DNA from: Pseudobdellovibrionaceae bacterium
Lineage (GTDB): Bacteria; Bdellovibrionota; Bdellovibrionia; Bdellovibrionales; Bdellovibrionaceae
DNA length: 64,000 nt
Direction: 5' to 3'
Assembly (NCBI GenBank): GCA_019637915.1
Contig: JAHBUV010000001.1
Location: 2,512,565-2,576,564, forward strand
The notes below the pieces were generated by a model. It did no database searches. It saw nothing but the letters and a program-made list of their open reading frames with translations, and was not told the DNA's origin. Positions 1-8,515 of the stretch are shown piece after piece (the stretch's first letter is position 1; each line of letters starts with the position of its first letter). The translations under genes and the position numbers were made by a program.

Positions 1-32
1 CAGGCGGAAGAAGCCGCCAGCGCGGGGACGAA

Positions 33-632
33 ATGAAGAGTCTTTGCTTTTTTCTCGGTCTGATTCTGAGCCTGCCCGCCTGGGCGGAGACTCCGGCGCC
101 TTTCCTGGTGGATGAAGACGTGCGTTTCATCGGCCGCGACGCCCCTTTGGGGAGCCTGTTCCGCAGCCACAATTACCTGGGCACTTTCGTGCGCCGCGAG
201 GCCAGCATCAACGGTTTCACCAACGTCGGCGTGTTCGTCCTGGACCCCGTCGCCAAAAAGTCCGTGGACAGCGACGTCTGCCAGGCGGCGGCGCGCTTGA
301 TCCTGGGTTCCCTCGAGGAGCCCATGCGGCTGAAGGGCATGGATTACTTCAGCCACAACCTGGTCAAGGGCTGCGAGGTCATGGTCTATGACGGCGATCC
401 CCAGACGCCCCAGCCGGCGCGGCGGATCTTCGTGAAGCCTTTCAACGGGCGTTTCTACGCCTTCGCGGTGGGATTGCCCCGCGTGCATTCGAATTACCCC
501 AGCGAGGAGATCCGCCAGTTCATCGGCAAACTCGCGCTCAACCCGGACGCCGTCCGCGGCCCGTCGAGCGATCAGGGCAAAACGAAGAAGGCCGCGAAGA
601 AGCCGGCGAAAAAATCAAAGACGGCGCAATAA
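33..632 (+). CDS. Exported protein of unknown function
   Basis: I do not recognise the family. The 199-residue product starts with a clear Sec signal peptide (basic MKS, hydrophobic core, cleavage after AWA near residue 18), so it is predicted periplasmic. The mature part is mixed alpha/beta with two cysteines (in DVCQAA and KGCEVM) that could form a disulfide. The last 25 residues are a lysine/alanine-rich tail (KTKKAAKKPAKKSK), which may bind nucleic acid, LPS or peptidoglycan; this is inference. Its 3' end overlaps the convergent lipB by 18 nt, so there is no room for a separate terminator. The upstream gene lies outside the window. Confidence 0.75.
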   Translation: MKSLCFFLGLILSLPAWAETPAPFLVDEDVRFIGRDAPLGSLFRSHNYLGTFVRREASINGFTNVGVFVLDPVAKKSVDSDVCQAAARLILGSLEEPMRLKGMDYFSHNLVKGCEVMVYDGDPQTPQPARRIFVKPFNGRFYAFAVGLPRVHSNYPSEEIRQFIGKLALNPDAVRGPSSDQGKTKKAAKKPAKKSKTAQ

Positions 633-1271
633 AATTCGTTTCAGAGTCCCCTGAAAACCGGTCCGGTCCACGGGCTCGCGCCGCAATTCCTCGAGGCTGA
701 CCATGACGTCGCGGCGGAAACCGCAGGGGTTCATGCCCTGAAAGGCTTCCGGATCCTGATCGAGGTTGATGGCGGCGCCGTGGAAGGTGACCCACTTCTT
801 CACGGCGATGCCGAGGGAGGCGATCTTGCGCTCGCCGACCCAGACGCCGGTCTCGTCGGCGGCGGCTTCGTCGGGGCGTCTTTTGTGCCGGCTTTTGCCG
901 GTGGCCTGAACGCCGTGTTCGGCGAGGGCTTCGACCAGGCCGTCCTCCAGGGCGCGCAGATATCCAGCGATCTCCTGGGGAACGCGTCCCCGGCGGGATT
1001 CTTTCAGGTTGATGACGGGATAGATCACGAGCTGGCTCGGACCGTGATAGGTGGCGCGTCCGCCGCGCGAGACCTCGAGCTTCGGACCCCGCCAGCCGAA
1101 AACGTCCTCTGGCCGCGTGGCGCGGCCGAGAGTCACGATGGGCGGGTGGCTGCAAAAAATCAGAAGCCCCGACCGGCCGGCGGCGACCTCGTCCACGAGG
1201 GTCAGCATGCGGGTCAGGGCTTCATCGTAAGGAATCAGGCCCCAGTCCTGAAACTCCAGGGAGGAGTCCAT
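615..1271 (-). CDS. lipB: Lipoyl(octanoyl) transferase LipB
   Basis: Transfers octanoate from octanoyl-ACP to the lipoyl-domain lysine of E2 subunits, the first step of de novo protein lipoylation in the cytoplasm. The 218-residue protein carries the family signature RGGRATYHGPSQLVIYP near residues 69-85, the conserved lysine region ASLGIAVKKW, and the catalytic cysteine (about C183) in GMNPCGF. Length fits the family (about 210-230). A basic, acidic-flanked insert near residue 125 (KSRHKRRPDE) is unusual but lies in a variable loop. It is the last gene of the lipA-pdhC-lpd-lipB operon; its ATG overlaps the lpd stop by one base (TGATG), which implies translational coupling. Confidence 0.95.
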   Translation of the reverse strand: MDSSLEFQDWGLIPYDEALTRMLTLVDEVAAGRSGLLIFCSHPPIVTLGRATRPEDVFGWRGPKLEVSRGGRATYHGPSQLVIYPVINLKESRRGRVPQEIAGYLRALEDGLVEALAEHGVQATGKSRHKRRPDEAAADETGVWVGERKIASLGIAVKKWVTFHGAAINLDQDPEAFQGMNPCGFRRDVMVSLEELRREPVDRTGFQGTLKRILLRRL

Positions 1272-2701
1272 CAGGGATGGGCCGACTTCCCGGCCTGGGC
1301 GAGGGGCTTCTGGATGATGTGGATGGCGTGGCCGAGAGTGGCTTCCGCCGCCTCCATCATCGTTTCACCCAGGGTCGGGTGGGGATGGATGGTGAGGGCG
1401 ATGTCCTCCAGGCGCGCGCCCATCTCGATGGCGAGGGCCGCTTCCGAAATGAGGTTCGACGCCTCCGGGCCGACGATGTGGACGCCGATGACCACGTTGG
1501 TCTTGGCGTCGGCGATCATCTTCACGAAGCCGTCGGTCTCGCTCATCGAGACGGCGCGGCCGTTGGCGGCGAAAGGGAATTTCGCGATCTTCAGATCGTT
1601 CATCCCTTTGGCGCGGGCTTCGGCCTCGGTGAGGCCGGCGCTGGCGATCTCGGGATCGGTGAAGACCACGGCGGGCACGGTCTTGGCGTCGTAGACGCGA
1701 TTGTGGCCCTTGATGACTTCCGCCACCAGGATGCCCTCGTGCGAGGCTTTGTGCGCCAGCATCGGCTGACCGGCGATGTCGCCGATGGCGAAGATGTGCG
1801 GCACGTTGGTGCGGCGCTGGGCATCGACCTTGACGAAGCCGCGCTCGTCGACGGCGACGCCGGCGGCCTTCAGGTTCATCTGATCGCCGTTCGGGCGGCG
1901 GCCGACGGTGACGAGGATCTTGTCGCAGGCGATCTTCTCCTCTTTGCCGTCTTTCTCCACGGTGACTTCGTAGCCGTTTTTGGTCTTGGCCTGGCCTTTG
2001 GCTTTGGTGTTGTAGAGGACGCGGATGCCGGACTTCTCGGCCTTGCGGGCCACCAGCTGCGCGCACTCGGGATCGGCGACCCCGGCCAGCAGCGAGGGCA
2101 TGGCTTCCACCACGGTCACTTCCGTGCCGAGCTTGCGCAGGTAGCTCGAGATCTCAAGCCCGATGTAGCCGCCGCCGATGGTGACGACGCGTTTCGGGAT
2201 GTGATCCAGGGCCAGGGCACCCGTCGAGGACATGATGTCCTTCTCGTCGAACTTGAAGCCGGGGATCTCGATCGGGCGCGAACCCGTGGCGATGATGAAG
2301 TGCTTCGCCGTCAGGGTCTCTTTGCCGACCGTGAGTTCTTTCGGGCTCTTGAAGACCGCGTTGCCCGGGACGACGGTGACGCCGTTGCCCTTGAGCAACT
2401 GGCTCACGCCGCCGGACATTTTTTTGCAGACGCTTTCCTTCCACGACAGGAGTTTTTTCATGTCCACGTCGATGGAGCCCTTCACCATCAGCCCCATGGT
2501 GGGGAAATCATGCTGGGCTTTGTGCAGCAGGTGGGTGGCCGTGATCATCGCTTTCGAGGGGATGCAGCCGATGTTCAGGCAGACCCCGCCGAGGGCTTCG
2601 CGCTCGACGACGGCGGTTTTGAAACCCAACTGGGCGGAGCGGATGGCGGCCACGTAACCGCCGGGACCGGAGCCGATGACGACAACGTCGAAGTTTTGCA
2701 T
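1271..2701 (-). CDS. lpd: Dihydrolipoyl dehydrogenase (E3)
   Basis: Flavoprotein that reoxidises the dihydrolipoyl group of E2, passing electrons through a disulfide and FAD to NAD+. In the 476 residues one sees the N-terminal FAD motif GSGPGG (residues 10-15), the redox disulfide in GGVCLNIGCIPSK (C41 and C46), the NAD-binding GGGYIGLE motif mid-protein, a second FAD motif (FAIGDIAG), and the C-terminal interface histidine/glutamate in HPHPTLGE. There is no N-terminal lipoyl domain, unlike some E3 proteins. It sits one base after pdhC in the same operon, so it probably serves pyruvate dehydrogenase and possibly also oxoglutarate dehydrogenase or glycine cleavage. Confidence 0.97.
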   Translation of the reverse strand: MQNFDVVVIGSGPGGYVAAIRSAQLGFKTAVVEREALGGVCLNIGCIPSKAMITATHLLHKAQHDFPTMGLMVKGSIDVDMKKLLSWKESVCKKMSGGVSQLLKGNGVTVVPGNAVFKSPKELTVGKETLTAKHFIIATGSRPIEIPGFKFDEKDIMSSTGALALDHIPKRVVTIGGGYIGLEISSYLRKLGTEVTVVEAMPSLLAGVADPECAQLVARKAEKSGIRVLYNTKAKGQAKTKNGYEVTVEKDGKEEKIACDKILVTVGRRPNGDQMNLKAAGVAVDERGFVKVDAQRRTNVPHIFAIGDIAGQPMLAHKASHEGILVAEVIKGHNRVYDAKTVPAVVFTDPEIASAGLTEAEARAKGMNDLKIAKFPFAANGRAVSMSETDGFVKMIADAKTNVVIGVHIVGPEASNLISEAALAIEMGARLEDIALTIHPHPTLGETMMEAAEATLGHAIHIIQKPLAQAGKSAHP

Positions 2702-2702
2702 A

Positions 2703-4349
2703 TCAGTTCATCCCCATCATGAGTTTGCCGGGTTTTTCGATCTTCTCGAGGAAGGACTTCAGGAAGCGCGCCGCCACCGCGCCGTCGATCAGACGATGGT
2801 CGCAGGTGATCGTGTAGTTCATCGTCTTGATCGCGGCCAGCTGGCCGTCGCGGATGACGGGCTTCTCGGAAATCTTGTACATGCCGAGGATGGCCACTTC
2901 CGGGTGGTTGATCACCGGCGTGGCGTAGGTGCCGCCCACCGAACCGATGTTGGTGATGGTGATGCCGGCGCCCTTCATCTCGTCGGGCTTGAGCTTGTTG
3001 TCGCGCGCGCGTTTCGACAGGTCGAGGATCTCCTTCGAGAGCTCGATGATCGACTTCTGGTCGGCGTTCTTGATGACCGGCACGACCAGTCCGTTCGGCG
3101 TGTCGGCGGCGAAACCGATGTTGAAGTATTTCTTGTAGACGATCTCGCCGGCGGCGTCGTCGATGCTGGCGATGAACATCGGGAACTCGCGGATCGTGGC
3201 GATCAGCGCCTTCATGACGATCGGCAGGTAGGTGATCTTCGTGCCCTGGCTTTCGGCGTACTCCTTCACGGATTCGCGCAAGGCCACGAGCTCGCTGACG
3301 TCGGCCTCGTCCATCAGCGTGAAGTGCGGGATGATCTGCTTCGAACGCTGCAGGTTCTCGGCGATCTTCTTGCGGATGCCGATCAGGGGCACGCGCTCTT
3401 CCAGGGCGCCGGCCGGGCCCTGGTAAGCCATTTTCGGGATCGACGGAGCGCCGGCTCCGCCCGGGGTCGGGGCTTTGTAGCTCGCCACACCGGCGGACGT
3501 GGCGCCGAGGCCGTCCTTCATGGACTGCACGTCCTCGCGGGTCACGCGGCCGGCGAGGCCGCTGCCGGAGATCTGGTTGATGTCGACGCCCATCTCACGG
3601 GCGAGGCGGCGCGTGGCCGGAGTGGCCAAAACGCGCGAATCCGCGACCGGAGGATGAATGGTCGCGGACACCGCGCCCGAGGGCGAGGCCGACATGGCGA
3701 CGCTGGCTTTCGGCGCGGGGGCGGCGGCCGGAGCCGACGCGACGGGGGCCGCCGCGCCCGTGGCGCCGGTCAACGTCAGCAGCACGGATTCGACTTTCAC
3801 CACGTCGCCCGCTTTGAATTTCAAATCCTTCACGACGCCCGCCGACGGCGACGGCACTTCCACCGTCGCTTTGTCGGTCATGATTTCCGCGATCGCCTGA
3901 TCGGCCTTCACGGAGTCGCCGGGCTTCACCAGCCACTTCACGAGTTCGCCTTCGGTGACGCCTTCGCCGAGTTCGGGGAGCTTCACGTCTTTCGTGGCCC
4001 CGCCGGAGCCCGCCGGAGCGGCGGCGGCGCCATTGCCGGAGGTGGCCTTCGGAGCCGCGGGGGCGGCCGCCGGGGCGCTGGCCGCGGCTTTCGGGGCGGC
4101 GGTCGCGCCGGCGCCGGACTCCAGCGTCAGCAGCACGCTTTCCACTTTCACCACGTCACCCGGCTTGCCGCGCAGTTCGCGAACGGTGCCGGCCACGGGC
4201 GACGGCACTTCCACGGTCGCTTTGTCGGTCATGATCTCGGCCACGGCCTGATCGGCTTTCACGGCGTCGCCCGGTTTCACCAGCCATTTGACGAGTTCGC
4301 CTTCCGTGACACCTTCACCCAGTTCCGGGAGTTTTACTTCCGTGGCCAT
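2703..4349 (-). CDS. pdhC: Dihydrolipoamide acetyltransferase E2, two lipoyl domains
   Basis: Core acyltransferase of a 2-oxoacid dehydrogenase complex, most likely pyruvate dehydrogenase. The 548 residues hold two nearly identical N-terminal lipoyl domains (about 2-78 and 120-195; lipoylated lysines K43 and K160 in TDKATVEVPSP), joined by flexible Ala/Pro linkers. A peripheral E1/E3-binding domain follows (about 238-275, ATPATRRLAREMGVDI), then the catalytic domain with the active-site motif DHRLIDG (H518, D522). An AGGAG site precedes the ATG. The two domains share long identical stretches, pointing to recent duplication or gene conversion. No E1 gene lies in the window. A branched-chain E2 cannot be excluded from sequence alone. 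Confidence 0.93.
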   Translation of the reverse strand: MATEVKLPELGEGVTEGELVKWLVKPGDAVKADQAVAEIMTDKATVEVPSPVAGTVRELRGKPGDVVKVESVLLTLESGAGATAAPKAAASAPAAAPAAPKATSGNGAAAAPAGSGGATKDVKLPELGEGVTEGELVKWLVKPGDSVKADQAIAEIMTDKATVEVPSPSAGVVKDLKFKAGDVVKVESVLLTLTGATGAAAPVASAPAAAPAPKASVAMSASPSGAVSATIHPPVADSRVLATPATRRLAREMGVDINQISGSGLAGRVTREDVQSMKDGLGATSAGVASYKAPTPGGAGAPSIPKMAYQGPAGALEERVPLIGIRKKIAENLQRSKQIIPHFTLMDEADVSELVALRESVKEYAESQGTKITYLPIVMKALIATIREFPMFIASIDDAAGEIVYKKYFNIGFAADTPNGLVVPVIKNADQKSIIELSKEILDLSKRARDNKLKPDEMKGAGITITNIGSVGGTYATPVINHPEVAILGMYKISEKPVIRDGQLAAIKTMNYTITCDHRLIDGAVAARFLKSFLEKIEKPGKLMMGMN

Positions 4350-4350
4350 T

Positions 4351-5298
4351 TCATTTCTCCTGTTCGCTCGATTGTTGATGATCTTGTTTTTCTTCGTTGT
4401 GCCGGCGTTCGACGAGTCCCTTCATGAAGAACTCGCCGGCGCGGTAAGAGCTGCGGACCAGGGGTCCGGAAGCGACGTACAAAAAATCCAGGCCCTCGGC
4501 GACCTTCTGCCATTCGGCGAACTTCTCCGGGGTGATGAAGCTCACCACCTTGAGGTGGCGCGGGGTGGGTTGCAGGTACTGACCGAACGTCACGACGTCG
4601 CATCCGACGGAGCGCAGGTCGTGCAGGGTCTGCAGGATCTCGTCATCGGTTTCACCCAGGCCCAGCATGATCGAGGATTTGGTGTAGCGCGAAGGATCGC
4701 GCTCCTTCACCATCTCCAGCACGCGCAGGGTCTGCCGGTAAGTGGCCCGGGGGTCGCGCACCGCGGGCGTCAGGCGCTCGACGGTCTCGATGTTGTGGGC
4801 GAAGACGTCGGGCTTCGAGTCGACGACGGTGTTGACGCAGTCGCGATCGCCGCGGAAATCCGGCGTGAGGATCTCCACGATCAGTTGCGGCGCCAGTTTT
4901 TTGATGGTGGCCACCGTGCGGGCGAAATGCGTCGACCCCTGATCGGGCAGATCATCGCGGTCGACGCTGGTGATGACCACGTACTCGAGGTTCATCTGGG
5001 AAATCGAGTAAGCGACCTTTTCGGGTTCGAAGGCGTCGATCACGCCTTTGGGATTGCCGGTCTTGATGTTGCAGAAGCGGCAGCCGCGGGTGCAGGTGTC
5101 GCCCATCAGCATGAAGGTCGCCGTGCCGCCGCTCCAGCACTCACCGATATTGGGGCAGCGCGCTTCCTGGCAGACGGTGGAGAGCTTGAGTTCCGCGAGC
5201 AGGTCTTTGATGCGAGTGTAATTGTCGCCGGCCGGAGCCCGGACCTTCAGCCACGCGGGCTTGGGCGTGGCTGGTTTTTTTTTGACCGCATTCGACAT
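4351..5298 (-). CDS. lipA: Lipoyl synthase LipA
   Basis: Radical-SAM enzyme that inserts two sulfur atoms into protein-bound octanoyl groups. Both iron-sulfur cluster signatures are visible: the auxiliary cluster motif [12 protein letters not shown] near residues 43-54, and the radical-SAM CxxxCxxC in TCTRGCRFC near 68-76. The C-terminal serine ligand of the auxiliary cluster is probably in [12 protein letters not shown]. Length (315) is typical. It is the first gene of the minus-strand operon and has a weak SD (TAGGGA). Placing both lipoate-synthesis enzymes around the E2/E3 genes lets the cell lipoylate the complex as it is made. Confidence 0.97.
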   Translation of the reverse strand: MSNAVKKKPATPKPAWLKVRAPAGDNYTRIKDLLAELKLSTVCQEARCPNIGECWSGGTATFMLMGDTCTRGCRFCNIKTGNPKGVIDAFEPEKVAYSISQMNLEYVVITSVDRDDLPDQGSTHFARTVATIKKLAPQLIVEILTPDFRGDRDCVNTVVDSKPDVFAHNIETVERLTPAVRDPRATYRQTLRVLEMVKERDPSRYTKSSIMLGLGETDDEILQTLHDLRSVGCDVVTFGQYLQPTPRHLKVVSFITPEKFAEWQKVAEGLDFLYVASGPLVRSSYRAGEFFMKGLVERRHNEEKQDHQQSSEQEK

Positions 5299-5382
5299 GG
5301 TTTTTCCCTACTCAATTCAGTGACTTCTTTGTCTTCGCAGGGGCTCGAGTCGTCACTCGATAATGCGTTGCATATAGGAGAG

Positions 5383-5421
5383 AAAAAGGCGACGGCCCCT
5401 GGGGGTGGAGAGGGGCCGTCG
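5383..5421 (-). terminator. Rho-independent terminator after the HPF-like gene
   Basis: An 11-bp perfect stem (CGACGGCCCCT at 5390-5400 with its complement at 5411-5421) encloses a 10-nt loop. On the minus strand it is followed by a short T-run (positions 5387-5383). It lies 36 nt past the stop of the 5457-5807 gene and separates that gene from lipA, so the lipA operon must have its own promoter in 5299-5382. Confidence 0.8.
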
Positions 5422-5456
5422 AAGAGAGGAAAAAGGGGCGGGGCGGTGGTGTTGAT

Positions 5457-5807
5457 TCAGTTCAGGGAAGAGCGCGGGGGGATGGTCTCCTCCGCTTGTC
5501 CGATGTTGCCGTGACGGTGAAAGCGCACGGTTTTCCATTTTTGCAGCTGCCGGCGCATGCGTTTGGTGACATCGCGGGCCACGGAGTACAGGTTGATGCC
5601 GCTGGCGATGGCGTAAAACTCGCCGGCGCGGGACGTGATGCGGATCTCGCCCTGGTAATCGCGGCCGTGTTTGCTGTAAACGACCTTCATGCAGGATTCC
5701 GAGGGCGCTTCCTCGTGAAGCTCATCGGCCCAGGTCTGCAGGCGTTGCTCGGTTTTCTCCGCGGGGTGGAAACCGATGTAATGGATTCGGACATCTTGTG
5801 TCAGCAT
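5457..5807 (-). CDS. Hibernation-promoting-factor (HPF/RaiA)-like protein
   Basis: 116 residues with the layout of the ribosome-hibernation fold: an N-terminal strand (VRIHYIGFHP), a helix, middle strands with MKVVYSKHGRDYQGEIRI, and a C-terminal helix with basic residues (VARDVTKRMRRQLQKWK) that matches the HPF motif of a Lys/Arg-rich helix ending in a KH-type segment. Start chosen at 5807 because AGGAGG stands 6 nt upstream; a start 27 nt further up lacks such a site. It would bind the 30S decoding region and silence ribosomes in stationary or attack-phase cells. It is more divergent than the hpf next to rpoN at 56429, so it may be a specialised paralogue. Monocistronic, with its own terminator. 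Confidence 0.72.
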   Translation of the reverse strand: MLTQDVRIHYIGFHPAEKTEQRLQTWADELHEEAPSESCMKVVYSKHGRDYQGEIRITSRAGEFYAIASGINLYSVARDVTKRMRRQLQKWKTVRFHRHGNIGQAEETIPPRSSLN

Positions 5808-5906
5808 GGGCACCTCCTCTACTGCTCTGCTCATGGAGCGGGATATCTGCTCCAGAGTAAAGAAGGGCCTCGCGCCAACTCAAATGATGATCCCTTCAAG
5901 TCCTGA

Positions 5907-5935
5907 GTGACGAACAAAAATTCCACTGATATCGA
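5907..5935 (+). promoter_or_regulatory. Candidate sigma-70 promoter of sfsA
   Basis: GTGACG (5907-5912), a 17-nt spacer and TATCGA (5930-5935) stand 20 nt before the sfsA start codon. Matches to consensus are partial, so this is a reading by eye. Confidence 0.4.
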
Positions 5936-5954
5936 AAGATCCTCGGAGGAGCCA

Positions 5955-6659
5955 ATGAAGTTTGCTTCGCAACTCGAAAACGGGACTTTCCTGAGGCGCT
6001 ACCTGCGCTTTTTCGCCGACATCCAGTGGCGTGACCAAACCATCAAGGCCCATGTGGCAAATACCGGGAGTTTGAAGGGGTGCAATATCCCCCAACGGCC
6101 CTGTTTGTTCAGCGTCAGCGACGACCCGAAAAGAAAGCTGAAATACAGCCTGGAGATGATCCAGGTTCCGGGCGGCGCGTGGGTGGGTGTCAACACGTCG
6201 ATCCCCAACAAGATCGTCAAAGAGGCCTTGGAGGAGGGACGGCTGCCGCATTGGCGCGGCATCGAAAGCATCAAGCCCGAGGCGAAGATCTCTGCCGAGA
6301 CGCGTTTTGATTTCGCCGTGCAGTTCGCGGGCCGCAAGACCAGGCACTACATCGAGGTGAAAAACGTGACCCTGGCCGAAGACCGCCGCGCCATGTTCCC
6401 GGACGCCGTCACCACGCGGGGGCAAAAGCACCTGCGCGAGCTGATGCGCCTGGTGGAAGAGGGCCACACCGCGGAGCTGGTCTTCACCATCCAGCGCGAT
6501 GACGTCGATGTTTTTTCCCCGGCGGACGACATCGATCCCGAGTACGGGTCCTTGTTGCGCCACGCGATCGAGGCGGGCGTGCGGGTGACGCCGCTGCTGG
6601 TGGAATTGAGCCCCACGGAAGTGAGGCTCACGGATCGTTTGATTCCCCTGGAGATTTAA
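5955..6659 (+). CDS. sfsA: SfsA family nuclease-fold protein
   Basis: SfsA was named for sugar fermentation stimulation in E. coli; the family has an OB-like N-terminal part and a PD-(D/E)xK nuclease-like C-terminal part that binds DNA. Here the N-terminal FLRRYLRFFADIQW, HVANTGSLKGC and VNTSIPN motifs are clear, as is the nuclease core with RFDFAVQF and the conserved YIEVKNVTLAE (E-x-K type active site) followed by FPDAVTTRGQKHLREL. Start set at 5955 (234 residues) by the GGAGGA site 6-9 nt upstream. Its stop overlaps that of the convergent MepA-like gene. Its true substrate is not settled for the family. Confidence 0.93.
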   Translation: MKFASQLENGTFLRRYLRFFADIQWRDQTIKAHVANTGSLKGCNIPQRPCLFSVSDDPKRKLKYSLEMIQVPGGAWVGVNTSIPNKIVKEALEEGRLPHWRGIESIKPEAKISAETRFDFAVQFAGRKTRHYIEVKNVTLAEDRRAMFPDAVTTRGQKHLRELMRLVEEGHTAELVFTIQRDDVDVFSPADDIDPEYGSLLRHAIEAGVRVTPLLVELSPTEVRLTDRLIPLEI

Positions 6660-8335
6660 GAGCAGCCGCTGGTCTGCTCGCGGGGGTCGCCCATCATGCG
6701 GCAGCGCGGTTGTTCCACGGAGCAGCGGATGCGCAGATGGAAGTGCGTGTTGTGGCCGGGCCAGGGGCGGATGCGGCGCAGGAGCTCCTTCGCGGAGCCT
6801 TCGCCCTTGGCGTCGATGTCGCCGCTGTCGCGGGCCGCTTTGCACAGGGCCTCTTTGATGCGCTGATCGACGAAGATGCGGTCCGTGGCCTTGGTGCCCC
6901 AGGCGGCCTTGAACAGGGCCCAGGTGGCTTTGATGTCCAGGTCGGGGTCAATGTGCCCGTTCGACACCAGGGCGCGGAAGGGTTCCATGCGCTCGGAGAC
7001 GTCCTTCAACGGATAACCGAGGTCCGCATCCAAACCGTTTTGGTGGCTCTTGTGGGCGGAGTTTCTCATCCTGCCGCCGTTTTCCTGGGACAGGTCGCCG
7101 ACGCGCAAAGTGCCGATGCTCGGGCTGCTGCGGGCGTAGCGGCCCAGGTAATCGATGATTTCCACCAGCTCGTGGGTCGCGTAGAAACGCGCGCGTTTTT
7201 CCGCCACCAATTTCGTCGCGCTCGAACCGGAGCTCTGGGCCTGGCGGTCCTTCAGGTTGGTGGCGTTCTCGAGTTTGCCGTTGCCGACGGAGCCGATGGC
7301 CTGGTCGTGCACCTTCTTTTTCGCCGGCGGCGCGGGCATCGGGGCCGGCCGCGGTTCGGGTTCCGGGACGGGGCGACGGGGCGGCAGGGGGGCGTTCTCG
7401 CCTCCCTGCCCGGGCTCTTCCTTCTTCGGCGCTTCGGGTGATTTTTTGAAAAGCACGTCGGCGCCTTCGTACAGGGTTCCGACGTAGAAGGACGGGCGGT
7501 CATCGGGATCGACGCCTTCGTTCGCGTCGGCGCCGTCATTGACGCCGTCGCCCTCGTCCGCGGGCGCCTCTTCGTCCGGCTCTTCTTCCGGGGATGTTTC
7601 CACCGGAGCGGGTGACGCCGGCGTCTGATGATTCACGCCGGGCTGGTTTTTTTGCGGCGTCGTCGGGGCGGGCGCGCTCTTGTCCTTGTCCGGAGAGGGC
7701 GTGCTCGGCGATGCCTCGCTTTTCGAAGCGGACGGGGCGCTCGGCTTTTCGGCCGGCGTGCTGGGTTTCACGGTGGGGTTTTTCTTTTTGGGTTCTTTTT
7801 TCGGGGTCTTTTTCCTGGGCTCGTCTTTTTTCACGGGATCCAGCTCGGCCTCGAGCTGAACGGCGTGGATGCGCTCCCGATCTTTCATGTAAAGATCGAT
7901 GATCGCCAGGGGCGTGCTGAGGGCGATGTACGTGACGCGGGCGCGGACCGGGGGATCGGAGTCGCGTTCCTCGCCGGTGGGGGAGAGGACGCCGCGACCG
8001 TCGGCGCCGATCTCGCCGGCCAGTTCGACCTGGCGGCTGTGCTGCACGCGGCCTTCGCGGTCTTTCAAGACGACCCGGGCGGAGAACTTCAATTGCGCGC
8101 CGTTTTTCTCGACGTGGGAATCTTCCGCCGACAGATAACCCAGCTGGATCGGCGTGGCGCCTTCGGGCTTGATCTCGGTTTTGTCCTGGGTGGTCGGGCG
8201 GATGATCATGGGGTTGCGTTCATTGACGGTCGGATCGGTCGGAGAAACCCGGCGGGACGCCTGAAAGGAATCCTGCGAGGAACAGGCCGCAACGAAGGCC
8301 ATCATGGAGAGAACGAGCAACCGACGAACCATCAT
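6656..8335 (-). CDS. MepA-like murein endopeptidase lipoprotein with long disordered region
   Basis: 559 residues. A lipoprotein signal (MMVRRLLVLSMMAFVAAC, lipobox VAAC) anchors it in a membrane. Residues about 50-170 form an unrecognised beta-rich domain. Residues about 175-345 are low complexity (KK/EP/PS/PE runs), predicted disordered. The C-terminal 200 residues match the penicillin-insensitive murein endopeptidase (MepA, M74) family: SHQNGLDADLGY holds the zinc ligands His and Asp, and WPGHNTHFHLRIRC the further histidines. M74 enzymes cleave D-Ala-meso-DAP cross-links. Typical MepA is about 270 residues, so the N-terminal half is an added module. In a predator such an enzyme could act on self or prey wall; which one is not visible here. 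Confidence 0.85.
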   Translation of the reverse strand: MMVRRLLVLSMMAFVAACSSQDSFQASRRVSPTDPTVNERNPMIIRPTTQDKTEIKPEGATPIQLGYLSAEDSHVEKNGAQLKFSARVVLKDREGRVQHSRQVELAGEIGADGRGVLSPTGEERDSDPPVRARVTYIALSTPLAIIDLYMKDRERIHAVQLEAELDPVKKDEPRKKTPKKEPKKKNPTVKPSTPAEKPSAPSASKSEASPSTPSPDKDKSAPAPTTPQKNQPGVNHQTPASPAPVETSPEEEPDEEAPADEGDGVNDGADANEGVDPDDRPSFYVGTLYEGADVLFKKSPEAPKKEEPGQGGENAPLPPRRPVPEPEPRPAPMPAPPAKKKVHDQAIGSVGNGKLENATNLKDRQAQSSGSSATKLVAEKRARFYATHELVEIIDYLGRYARSSPSIGTLRVGDLSQENGGRMRNSAHKSHQNGLDADLGYPLKDVSERMEPFRALVSNGHIDPDLDIKATWALFKAAWGTKATDRIFVDQRIKEALCKAARDSGDIDAKGEGSAKELLRRIRPWPGHNTHFHLRIRCSVEQPRCRMMGDPREQTSGCS

Positions 8336-8456
8336 GTCTCAGGATGATGCAGTTTCGGTGCCGAAGAATCGCCCTCACGCCCTCCAAATCAGGCCCCTTC
8401 CAGGCTTGCCCCCATCCCTCCCGGTGCCCTTTTCCGGCCCCCCGTCCACCCCTTCG

Positions 8457-8515
8457 ACAGGTGCCAGGTCCTCTTGCGGGACGCAGGGCGTCCCGCAAGA
8501 GGACCTGGCACCTGT
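8457..8515. repeat. 59-nt perfect palindrome abutting a stop codon
   Basis: Two perfectly complementary 28-nt arms (8457-8484 and 8488-8515) are separated by only AGG. The arms contain GGTGCCAGGTCCTCTTGCGG. The right arm ends on the first base of the TTA that encodes the stop of the minus-strand gene 8515-9777. There is no T-run, so it is not a standard terminator, though it could act as one or block 3' exonucleases. The form fits a REP/MITE-type element; a single copy is seen here. Confidence 0.85.
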
